Source: Balanoglossus misakiensis (taxonomy: Eukaryota > Hemichordata). Taken from it: DNA of 64,000 nt. Shown here piece after piece: positions 23,901 to 30,451 of this stretch. The stretch is from contig CM082590.2 of assembly GCA_040954595.2 (NCBI GenBank), forward strand, positions 2,108,001 through 2,172,000, in the 5' to 3' direction. A program made the position numbers and the translations under genes. The notes below the pieces were generated by a model, which worked only from the letters and a program-made list of their open reading frames with translations, was not told where the DNA came from and did no database searches. Numbering within the stretch: position 1 is the first letter of the stretch; each line of letters starts with the position of its first letter.

Positions 23901-26900
23901 TTACAAATTTAGTGCTTCTTTCCGCAATTCGAATGCTTGATATACATATTTTGCCAGGTTATTTATAATATTGTTATCACCTGAGGTGAAAAGTTTGACA
24001 ATATTTGCTTGATAATGATATCTTGTAAAACACTTTGGCAAATATTTCTCCCTAAGATTTTGATAAAGTGTACATTCAAAAAGAAAATGATATTCGTCTT
24101 CAACGATACATATATTACAAATTTCACATAACCTTTCAGACCTATCCAGACCTTTGCTGCGGCCAGTTTCAATAGAGAGCTGGTGGCCGGAACATCGTAT
24201 CTGTGAAAGGGTCTTTCTATGTTTGTTAATTTTAACATTAAATAAATAATTTTCAAGGCATGGGCTATTCTTTAATTGACAAAACATTTGTAAACGGCTT
24301 GTGCTAGAAATTTCCCCCCACCAGTCTTGACACCAATTATCTTTTACTGTATCTGAAAACAGTGTAATAAACAATTTTTCATTACCAACTCCCTGATTAA
24401 TCCAAGCATATCCATAACCATATCTATAAAGTATATTACGAATATGAGATGCCCAATTTGTTTTCCCCAATAAATCTTCTCTTACAAGAAGTGTATATGA
24501 ATGTTTTGCTATTTGTGTATTTGGCATAGATAATAATTTCAGCCACCATTTTATGCATCGAATGTATGTATGAACGAAAATAGGTGGTCTGCCCAATTCC
24601 CCTATTACAGCGGCATTTGGAGTGTTACTTTTTACGCCTAAAAAGCGTTTACAATACTTATAATGTACAGTTTCTGCGCATGCGTAGGGTTGAAAACCCC
24701 ATATCTCTGAGCCATATGTCAAAATTGGCAAGATCATTATATCAAACACTTTAAAGTAAAGCTGACAAGGGAGTTCGCCAAATTTTCGTGTAAAGCGGTT
24801 GACAGTAAATATAGCTTTCTTGGCCTGTTCAGATAAAGTTTGTACAGCCTTAAACCATACATTTCGACTAGAAAACACAATACCCAGATATTTATAATAA
24901 GATACAACATTCACTTGTTCTCCTCCATATAGCCATTTTTCTGTTTTCTTAATTATACCACCGTTTCTAAATACAATAATTTTTGTTTTGGACAAATTTA
25001 CTTTCATTTTACATTTTTCAGTAAATAAATTAAGCGTGTTTAGCAACCTCTGCAAGCCAACTACAGTGTCTGCAAACATCGTGATGTCATCAGCATACAG
25101 TAGGAGGAAAATATCTTTCAATTCCTGTGTTATTTGTATACCCATGTGACCTGCATTTTCAACCATATTTTGTAGTTCATTAATAAATATAGCAAATAAA
25201 AACGGGCTGAGGATGCAACCTTGACGTACACCCGATGGACAGTCAAAACATTCTGTTATATGTTGTTTCACTCTGACGCAAGATTTGACGTCTTTATATA
25301 TGCTTTTAAGGGTTATGAACATTTTACCTTGCACACCATTCTGTAAAAGTGACATAAATAAAAGTGTATGATTAACAGTGTCAAATGCTTTGGCAAAGTC
25401 AACAAAAACGCAATAAAATCGTCCCCCTCGTCTTCCCAGATATTTTTGTACAATTGCATAAAGAGAGAAAATATTATGTAAAGTGGAATACCCTTTTCTA
25501 AACCCTGCCTGACACTCTGATAACTTGCCTTCCGCATCGGCCCATGTAGTCAACCTCTCGTTAAGAATAGTAGTGAAAATTTTACTGAAATTACTCAAAA
25601 GAGTGATACCTCTATAATTGTTTACATTGCCTTTATCGCCTGATTTGTGGAGAGGTACAATGACTCCCATGGACCAACCATCAGGAAAGTTTCCAGAGTC
25701 AAAAATTAAATTGAAAAGGCGCACAAGATATGGAAGGAGAATATTCTCAGATACTTTAAAAAATTCAGCTGGCAGGCCATCGAAACCCGGTGCTTTTCCA
25801 GTTTTAAGCTTCTGGATGGCTTTAGATATCTCATCCACTGTAATAGGCTTATTCAAAATCAATTCATCAGATGCGTAACCAGTGTCGCCCATTGTTATGT
25901 TCTGAATATCCATGTCTACAGGGAGGGCCTGAAACAACTTTTTGAAATGCTCAATCCAATGACTGGCTGGGATTTCTGACTTTGAAAACTTCCTATTCAG
26001 CAAACGAAACTTTTCCCATATTGAACCAGTATCGCTGATGTCTTTCACAAGTGAGAATTTTAATTCTTCTTGGTAATCTCGTTTCTTTTTTCTGCAAAGC
26101 ACCTTAAATTTCCTCTTAGTTTCATTATACTCCGACAAATCGACCTCTCTATTCATAATACGAAATTCACGTAGGCTCTTATTTTTAACAGATTTCAGAG
26201 AAATACATTCAGCATCAAACCAGGGAGCATGAGTATTACATTGCAAGTGGGAGTTGTAATTTAATTTTGTACACACTTTCATTTCTGACCCGGCGGCTTC
26301 AAAAATTGTACCTATATATTTAACACATTCATTAGCATCACCTCTGTTCAGGGCAGTTGATACATGATCCCAATGTTCAGACATGTTCACCCTTTCAATG
26401 AAATTATCCTTCCACTCTTGTTTCCACTTAAACTTAACTAATTTCTTTGTACAATTCTCTTCAATTATTATGGGTTGTTCAAAGTTAGTGTATATGTCAA
26501 GGTCAATATGTAACACAATGGGTAGATGGTCAGAAAAGTCTATACTAAGCACAGAAAAATAGCTTATTGCCTTAAATAAATCCGTCGAAGCAATCATATA
26601 ATCAACAACACTGCATCCGTTATGGGAAAAACATGTAAATTCTCCTGGAACATCTTGGTCCTTGCGACCATTTATAATATGTACATCAAACGTTTTGCAA
26701 AGCATTAATAGAGAATTACCAAAATTATTTAATATTTTATCTTTAGATTTACGTGGCATGGTAAATTCGTCACACATGTATGATTCCATTGGCAAGTATT
26801 CAGTGGAGTCGTCCACAATAAAGTCATCATTCGATGAGGTCCTTGCATTAAAGTCGCCACTTAAAATAATATTTACATCTTGATAATCTGTCAAAATATT

Positions 26901-27311
26901 TGTAATATATTCTTCTAAGAGAGTTATACCATTTTCATCTGATAAACTACTATATACGGTTGAGTACTCAGGAGCTATGTAGACGCAACAATATATCACA
27001 TCCTTAGGGGGTGTGAAGTGAAAGAAATCATTATGTAATAACAATACAACAACATCTTGTAATTGACAATGCAATTGAGTAATACCAGCAGTAACATTAT
27101 CACTAACATAGACAGCAACTCCACCTGCATTCCGCCCTCGTTTACGTATTTTCTTTCTTGGTTTGTTAAAACATACATAACCAGGGATACTTGGTGTATC
27201 ATCAATATCTAACCATGTTTCTGCAAAGCCAATAATATTATACGATTTGCATGTAGACAGAAAATCATTTAAAGACAGCTTACTTTTGAGGCCTCTTACA
27301 TTCAGCGTCAT
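23901..27311 (-). CDS. LINE ORF2: APE endonuclease - reverse transcriptase polyprotein (1136 aa from first ATG)
   Basis: Numbered from the first ATG (27311-27309). Endonuclease, about 1-270: N4, the E31-T-W motif, GDFN at 152-155, VDYMI around 236-240, SDH at 260-262; it nicks target DNA. Linker about 270-490. Reverse transcriptase about 490-780: YRGI at 566-569, FVDFAKAFD at 636-644, GVRQGC at 694-699, YADD at 739-742 (25097-25086), then the thumb/connection with KYLGIVFS. C-terminal CCHC motif C1062-x2-C1065-x9-H1075-x4-C1080, typical of CR1/L2-like ORF2; no RNase H region. All catalytic residues I can check are present and there is no frameshift or stop. The ATG has poor context (T at -3, A at +4) and sits only three codons before the first endonuclease motif. 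The frame is open upstream to the ORF1 stop (27437), so the true N-terminus may be longer, by readthrough or a non-AUG start. Confidence 0.95.
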   Translation of the reverse strand: MTLNVRGLKSKLSLNDFLSTCKSYNIIGFAETWLDIDDTPSIPGYVCFNKPRKKIRKRGRNAGGVAVYVSDNVTAGITQLHCQLQDVVVLLLHNDFFHFTPPKDVIYCCVYIAPEYSTVYSSLSDENGITLLEEYITNILTDYQDVNIILSGDFNARTSSNDDFIVDDSTEYLPMESYMCDEFTMPRKSKDKILNNFGNSLLMLCKTFDVHIINGRKDQDVPGEFTCFSHNGCSVVDYMIASTDLFKAISYFSVLSIDFSDHLPIVLHIDLDIYTNFEQPIIIEENCTKKLVKFKWKQEWKDNFIERVNMSEHWDHVSTALNRGDANECVKYIGTIFEAAGSEMKVCTKLNYNSHLQCNTHAPWFDAECISLKSVKNKSLREFRIMNREVDLSEYNETKRKFKVLCRKKKRDYQEELKFSLVKDISDTGSIWEKFRLLNRKFSKSEIPASHWIEHFKKLFQALPVDMDIQNITMGDTGYASDELILNKPITVDEISKAIQKLKTGKAPGFDGLPAEFFKVSENILLPYLVRLFNLIFDSGNFPDGWSMGVIVPLHKSGDKGNVNNYRGITLLSNFSKIFTTILNERLTTWADAEGKLSECQAGFRKGYSTLHNIFSLYAIVQKYLGRRGGRFYCVFVDFAKAFDTVNHTLLFMSLLQNGVQGKMFITLKSIYKDVKSCVRVKQHITECFDCPSGVRQGCILSPFLFAIFINELQNMVENAGHMGIQITQELKDIFLLLYADDITMFADTVVGLQRLLNTLNLFTEKCKMKVNLSKTKIIVFRNGGIIKKTEKWLYGGEQVNVVSYYKYLGIVFSSRNVWFKAVQTLSEQAKKAIFTVNRFTRKFGELPCQLYFKVFDIMILPILTYGSEIWGFQPYACAETVHYKYCKRFLGVKSNTPNAAVIGELGRPPIFVHTYIRCIKWWLKLLSMPNTQIAKHSYTLLVREDLLGKTNWASHIRNILYRYGYGYAWINQGVGNEKLFITLFSDTVKDNWCQDWWGEISSTSRLQMFCQLKNSPCLENYLFNVKINKHRKTLSQIRCSGHQLSIETGRSKGLDRSERLCEICNICIVEDEYHFLFECTLYQNLREKYLPKCFTRYHYQANIVKLFTSGDNNIINNLAKYVYQAFELRKEALNL

Positions 27312-27440
27312 TAATTTCAATGCGGCTGTTGAGCTGTCACTATTTCTATTCTCTGTATTATAACAGGTGTGTACATCAATGCTATTTCCATCATAATCAT
27401 CCTGCTTGTTTTCAATATTCGGGCCTTGACCTAACCATTA
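27312..27440 (-). other. In-frame ORF1-ORF2 junction: one TAA, then 42 open codons
   Basis: The ORF1 stop TAA (27440-27438) is in the same frame as ORF2. From 27437 down to the ORF2 ATG at 27311 there are 42 sense codons and no ATG in this frame; the first reads Trp. The stop overlaps an ATG in another frame (TAATGG, 27440-27435), but that frame closes after 8 codons and cannot reach ORF2. ORF2 could be made by reinitiation at 27311, by stop readthrough to an ORF1-ORF2 fusion, or from a non-AUG codon. The context after the stop (TGG) is not a known strong readthrough signal. Confidence 0.85.
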
Positions 27441-28583
27441 TTTCGACTTATTGACAGGTTTAATATTATCATTATTTGCATCGTATGTATATGCTGTACC
27501 TTCAATAATAATTTTATCATAGGAGAGTTTGCAACGTTTATTGTTTTCACGGGCTTGTCTAAGAAATTTAAATAAGTTCTTTCTGGTATTACGTACACGT
27601 GCTGAAAAGTCTTCGGCGATGCGGTACTGTGTCTGTGTTCCCTTCCACTTCGACGTCGCACGCAGCACCTGTTCTTTCTGCTTGAAACTTGCGCACTTGG
27701 CTATGATTGGTCGCGGTCTCGATCTGGTATTCAGGCGGTGTGCTCGTTCCAGTTCCACGTCATCAACACCTAGTTCCTTTTCCAATAACGTTTTCACCTT
27801 TTCTTCGCTTTCCGACCAAGTTTCACTGCCATCTTGTGACACAGCAATTCCATGCACAATAATATTATTACGTTTTAATTGCGATGAGAGGTAGTCAGAT
27901 TCGGCCTCCACTTTGCACACTCGTTCACGTAACTGTTCGTTTTCAATCTGAAGTATTCTAACTTTTTCATGTTCATGCTGTAGTTCCTTCCTCAAATCTG
28001 TCATATCTGTTTCCAATTGACCTATTTTGGTATGAATCTCGTCTGATAGAGATTTAATTTGAGATGATATTGACCGTTTTACACTGCCAAGTTCATTCAT
28101 AATATCGTTCATCGTAAAACTGCTATCACCAATTTTACCTGTAGTGCTATCCGTGTGCAGCTCTTCAAGCGACATAGAACGGGTGGTACTGCGTAGTTCC
28201 CGTACCCCTCCACAAACCGTGTCCGTAATTTTCGGTTGTTTCGTTGTTTTTGGCTGGTTTGGGCCGGGGTTAGATTCAATATCACCGCTCAAAAGTAGCC
28301 GTTGCTCGGAACCGTATATATTTACCACATTTGAACTAATACAGTGTTCGGCGTACAAATCCATGCACTCACCATGATTTTCAAACAATGTCATGCTATA
28401 GTCCGTACGGAGTCCGTTTCCCCATGGTGTTTGCACCACCAACATCTCATACGTCTCCGAGAAATACGTGAGCACCGCTGAGTTGGCGAGCTTCAGTGTC
28501 TCCTCATCTGCGAACGCGAGGCTAATGACAAGCACAGGCAGTGTTACCATCAGTGTGCATGCTAATCGGTAGCCAATTTCCAT
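27438..28583 (-). CDS. LINE ORF1: signal peptide, 2A motif, coiled-coil RNA-binding protein (381 aa)
   Basis: The start is the ATG at 28583-28581, in good context (G at -3, G at +4); an in-frame TAA lies 11 codons upstream at 28616-28614. In order: residues 1-25, a likely signal peptide (hydrophobic run 7-25, A-F-A before a possible cleavage site); 26-94, unrecognised, with Cys73 and Cys81; 95-108, a 2A-like motif ending NPGP; about 160-238, a coiled coil (charged heptads); about 239-305, an RRM-like segment starting NNIIVHGI with ERAHR and RPIIAKC motifs; about 306-370, a C-terminal domain with EDFSARVRNTRK. The last three parts match the layout of L1-type ORF1 proteins (trimeric RNA-binding, nucleic acid chaperone). 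If the 2A motif works, the chain is made as 1-107 and 108-381. The stop TAA (27440-27438) is in the same frame as ORF2. The function of residues 26-94 is unknown. Confidence 0.92.
   Translation of the reverse strand: MEIGYRLACTLMVTLPVLVISLAFADEETLKLANSAVLTYFSETYEMLVVQTPWGNGLRTDYSMTLFENHGECMDLYAEHCISSNVVNIYGSEQRLLLSGDIESNPGPNQPKTTKQPKITDTVCGGVRELRSTTRSMSLEELHTDSTTGKIGDSSFTMNDIMNELGSVKRSISSQIKSLSDEIHTKIGQLETDMTDLRKELQHEHEKVRILQIENEQLRERVCKVEAESDYLSSQLKRNNIIVHGIAVSQDGSETWSESEEKVKTLLEKELGVDDVELERAHRLNTRSRPRPIIAKCASFKQKEQVLRATSKWKGTQTQYRIAEDFSARVRNTRKNLFKFLRQARENNKRCKLSYDKIIIEGTAYTYDANNDNIKPVNKSK
28260..28301 (-). other. 2A-like ribosome-skipping motif in ORF1
   Basis: Residues 95-108 of ORF1 read RLLLSGDIESNPGP, matching the 2A consensus D-(V/I)-E-x-N-P-G-P with the usual leucine-rich, G-D-preceded upstream part. 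In this family the ribosome fails to form the Gly-Pro bond (here Gly107-Pro108) and continues, so one ORF gives two proteins. 2A-like motifs have been described in APE-type LINEs of several invertebrates. The conserved core is intact here. Confidence 0.88.
28509..28583 (-). other. Predicted signal peptide at the ORF1 N-terminus
   Basis: Residues 1-25 of ORF1: a short polar start (MEIGYR), a 19-residue hydrophobic stretch with no charge, and Ala23-Phe24-Ala25 followed by acidic residues, which fits the A-x-A cleavage rule. A membrane anchor is the alternative. It would send the nascent chain to the endoplasmic reticulum, unusual for a retrotransposon structural protein. This is a by-eye prediction. 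Confidence 0.65.
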
Positions 28584-28616
28584 TGCTAATGACCATCTGG
28601 TATGTGGGTCGTATTA
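28584..28616 (-). other. LINE 5' UTR, part next to ORF1
   Basis: The 33 bases between the nested inverted-repeat element and the ORF1 ATG. It ends at the TA dinucleotide (28615-28616) that is the presumed duplicated target of the nested element. An in-frame TAA (28616-28614) closes the ORF1 frame upstream, so ORF1 cannot start earlier. Confidence 0.6.
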
Positions 28617-29087
28617 GTCCTGTTTCAAAATGACCTACATTACACGTCCTATACACATGTATTGCCTGTTCTGATTGGTTTATCCGATTCTCTAAGGTCC
28701 ACTTGCGGCACGCTGATTGGAGGGACCTTGTAGGTTAGGTCTTATTACTATGTATTATTCACTAGACCTTGTAGGTTAGGTCTTATTACTATGCATTATT
28801 CACTTAACAGCTCCCTGATTGGTTAACGTGTCAGTCTGGTCCCCCATGTGTTCACTGCCTCATTATACAGGACCTTGTAGGTTAGGTCTTATTACTATGT
28901 ATTATTCACTTTACAGCTCCCTGATTGGTTATTGTGTAGGTCTGGTCCTCCAGTGTTCACTGCCTCATTATGCAGGACCTTGTAGGTTAGGTCTTATTAA
29001 TATGTATTTATTCACCATACAGCTCCCTGATTGGTTAACGTGTCAGTCTGGTCCCCCCCAGTGTTCACTGCCTCATTGTGAAATGTC
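28617..29087. repeat. Left arm of the inverted repeat, with about 106-bp subrepeats
   Basis: After the terminal sequence and a diverged stretch comes a segment (around 28696-28723) matching the other arm, then units that begin ACCTTGTAGGTTAGGTC at 28724, 28766, 28872 and 28977. The first unit is 42 bp and the others 105-106 bp. Each long unit contains CTCCCTGATTGGTTA and GTGTTCACTGCCTCATT. This arm has three long units; the right arm has two. Confidence 0.8.
28672..29034 (-). promoter_or_regulatory. Five CCAATCA boxes upstream of ORF1
   Basis: TGATTGG on the plus strand (CCAATCA on the minus, sense for the LINE) occurs at 28672-28678, 28714-28720, 28816-28822, 28922-28928 and 29028-29034. 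The last three are exactly 106 bp apart and read AACCAATCAGGGAG on the minus strand, a close match to the NF-Y (CCAAT-box) consensus. The boxes point toward ORF1. Binding is inference. Confidence 0.45.
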
Positions 29088-29863
29088 CCATGTGCTTCCT
29101 GGCTAGCGTTGTGGTAACACATTATTCGGTTTGTCCGCAGATCGTTCATTGATTTTCTGAGAAATAGCCTGACTGATACTATCTCCAACATAAACCGCAC
29201 CCTGGAAAGATTAAATGATCATTTAGATGGAATTTGAAAATCTGATTTACTCATCTAAGCATTTTTGCTAACAGTTGTATATTTTTTTAATCACCCTCCT
29301 ACTTCTCATCATCAATTTTATTATTGTTGTTATTACTATTTTAAAGTAAATTTGTTTTGACGAAGATGTTGTGATAAGGACCACGTTGTCCGTTTATACA
29401 TTCCTATATTGTTTTCATAAAAATGGAACTATGACGGTGCAGCTTCGTGAAAGAAGTACAATAAAAGTTATCATACCTGCAAAGCAACTAATGAGGTATC
29501 CCAAAGAAATGCAATGCTATTCTAAACAATTCTATTGTAAGATATTGTTGGTTTGCTCGAATGAATAGCACACACTTCGTATTCAGCCAGGTGTTACACG
29601 AAGTGATGCGCTGAAAGACATTACGTAACAAAACACTAGCCCATTTCAACAAACCGCCCCTGGAAATGAAATACTAAATTTCTCCTGGCAATTTTTATTT
29701 CGAGTATCTAGTTCACAGTATCACATAAAATGCCATGAATAGTGAAGGAAAAGGTGAAATCCAATCATTATATGAGTGCCTTTCTTTATACATTGGGATC
29801 GAGCTTCGACCACGCGCAGGCAGCATGCCAGACAGAATACGACAACTGTAGTCAGAAAGTACA
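29088..29863. other. Spacer of the nested inverted-repeat element; no gene recognised
   Basis: About 780 bp of AT-rich unique sequence between the two arms. The only reading frames are short (65 codons or fewer), with no recognisable protein. An 8-bp perfect hairpin stem, CACTTCGT (29573-29580) with ACGAAGTG (29598-29605) and a 17-base loop, is the only structure I noticed. Nothing resembles a transposase fragment, tRNA or tRNA-derived SINE. Confidence 0.6.
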
Positions 29864-30213
29864 AAAGACTTTGCATAACGAGGCAGTGAAATCTGGAGAC
29901 CTACACATTAACCAATCAGGGAGCTGAAAATTGAATAAATACATATTAATAAGACCTAACCTACAAGGTCCTGCATAATGAGGCAGTGAACACTGGAGGA
30001 CCAGACCTACACATTAACCAATCAGGGAGGTGTAAAGCGAATAATACATAGTAATAAGACCTAACCTACAAGGTCTAGTGAATAATACAAAATAATAAGA
30101 CCTAACACATAAGGTCCCTCCAATCAGCGTGCCGCAAGTGGACCTAAGATTACCAGATGGACCAATCACAGATGTCGGTACATATGTCATGGACCTGACT
30201 TATGAAACAGGAC
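29864..30213. repeat. Right arm of the inverted repeat
   Basis: Reverse complement of the left arm with substitutions and one fewer long unit. It carries AACCAATCAGGGAG at about 29910 and 30016, GACCTAACCTACAAGGTC (the reverse of the unit start), and CTCCAATCAGCGTGCCGCA near 30118, which pairs with 28700-28720. The outermost about 50 bases match the left arm only at the terminal 11 and in patches. Confidence 0.8.
29912..30168 (+). promoter_or_regulatory. Four CCAATCA boxes in the right arm
   Basis: CCAATCA occurs on the plus strand at 29912-29918, 30018-30024, 30120-30126 and 30162-30168. These are the inverted-repeat partners of the left-arm boxes and so point the other way. The first two are 106 bp apart. 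Confidence 0.45.
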
Positions 30214-30215
30214 TA

Positions 30216-30438
30216 TTCCGACGGCAAAGTTACCATTTTCCACGAAGTTGGTTGCGAAAAACAGCCGATACGACAACGCCAGGCGTTTAGAGCAACTCCC
30301 ATCGTATAAAATATGTCTTTCGTCACCAAGTCAGAACCGCGTTGGTTAAAATTTAGGAGGAAATGCGGTAGAATTTTCAGTTAGCTTCGGGAGCTCCGTC
30401 CGCACGAGGCACACCCTTCGAGAGCCACAGGTGCAATC
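30216..30438 (-). promoter_or_regulatory. LINE 5' UTR, distal part (likely internal promoter region)
   Basis: About 220 bp between the right target-site duplication and the nested inverted-repeat element. LINEs carry an internal promoter at their 5' end, so transcription should start at or near 30438 on the minus strand (first bases GATTGCACC); this is inferred from the family and no core motif is certain. It contains a short ATG-started frame of 29 codons (ATG at 30302-30300, TAG at 30215-30213) in the same frame as ORF1. Together with 28584-28616 it makes a leader of about 255 bp once the nested element is removed. Confidence 0.55.
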
Positions 30439-30451
30439 GGGTACAAATTCT
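30439..30451. repeat. Target-site duplication, right copy
   Basis: Matches 23756-23768 over 13 bases. It is followed directly by CTGCCCTAGC, the rest of the interrupted monomer. In the orientation of the element (minus strand), this is the copy at the 5' end. Confidence 0.85.

Larger units (their letters stand above)
28617..30213. mobile_element. Nested inverted-repeat (foldback-like) element in the LINE leader
   Basis: Long imperfect inverted repeats (28617-29087 and 29864-30213) enclose a spacer of about 780 bp. The outer ends are matching 11-base sequences GTCCTGTTTCA (28617-28627) and TGAAACAGGAC (30203-30213), each next to TA (28615-28616 and 30214-30215), as expected for a TA target duplication. 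The arms contain shared subrepeats. No transposase is visible, so this would be a non-autonomous DNA transposon of a family I cannot name. Excising it with one TA leaves a LINE of ordinary length, which supports nesting. The alternative is that the inverted repeat is a native or rearranged part of the LINE leader. Confidence 0.6.
23769..30438 (-). mobile_element. Full-length CR1/L2-like non-LTR retrotransposon (LINE) inserted in the satellite
   Basis: A 6670-bp insertion bounded by the 13-bp target-site duplication. On the minus strand it carries a leader, ORF1 (signal peptide, 2A motif, coiled coil, RNA-binding region), ORF2 (APE endonuclease, reverse transcriptase, C-terminal CCHC motif) and a short 3' UTR ending in an AAAT-type tail. 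Such elements copy themselves by target-primed reverse transcription. ORF order, the APE-type endonuclease, absence of an RNase H region and the C-terminal CCHC motif point to the CR1/L2/Crack side of the Jockey superfamily; the exact clade cannot be fixed by eye. About 1.6 kb of the leader looks like a second, nested element; without it the LINE would be about 5.07 kb. Neither ORF is broken, which with the perfect duplication suggests a fairly recent insertion. Confidence 0.93.

Noticed and set aside
25618-25878. 86-codon frame on the plus strand, and other frames at 25313-25537, 23963-24256, 26662-26883 and 26996-27205
   Set aside because: They lie inside the LINE ORF2 in other frames or antisense, and show no protein resemblance; ORF2 itself has all expected motifs.
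27318-27320. ORF2 start three codons upstream of the ATG
   Set aside because: That codon is TTG, not ATG. I use the ATG at 27311-27309 and note that the frame is open further upstream.
27436-27438. TAATG stop-start overlap as the ORF2 reinitiation site
   Set aside because: The overlapping ATG is in a different frame and stops after 8 codons, so it cannot start ORF2.
27529-27894. 121-codon frame on the plus strand and 77-codon frame at 28144-28377
   Set aside because: Both are antisense to ORF1, whose coiled coil, RNA-binding motifs and 2A core are clear.
28819-29106. 95-codon plus-strand frame and 62-codon minus-strand frame at 29012-29200
   Set aside because: They are made mostly of the 106-bp subrepeats of the inverted-repeat arm; the peptide repeats with the DNA unit and has no recognisable domain.
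29371-29927. Frames of 65 and 61 codons (29371-29568, 29742-29927) as possible small genes or transposase remnants
   Set aside because: No recognisable motif, no flanking signals, and lengths expected by chance in AT-rich sequence; the second runs into the inverted-repeat arm.
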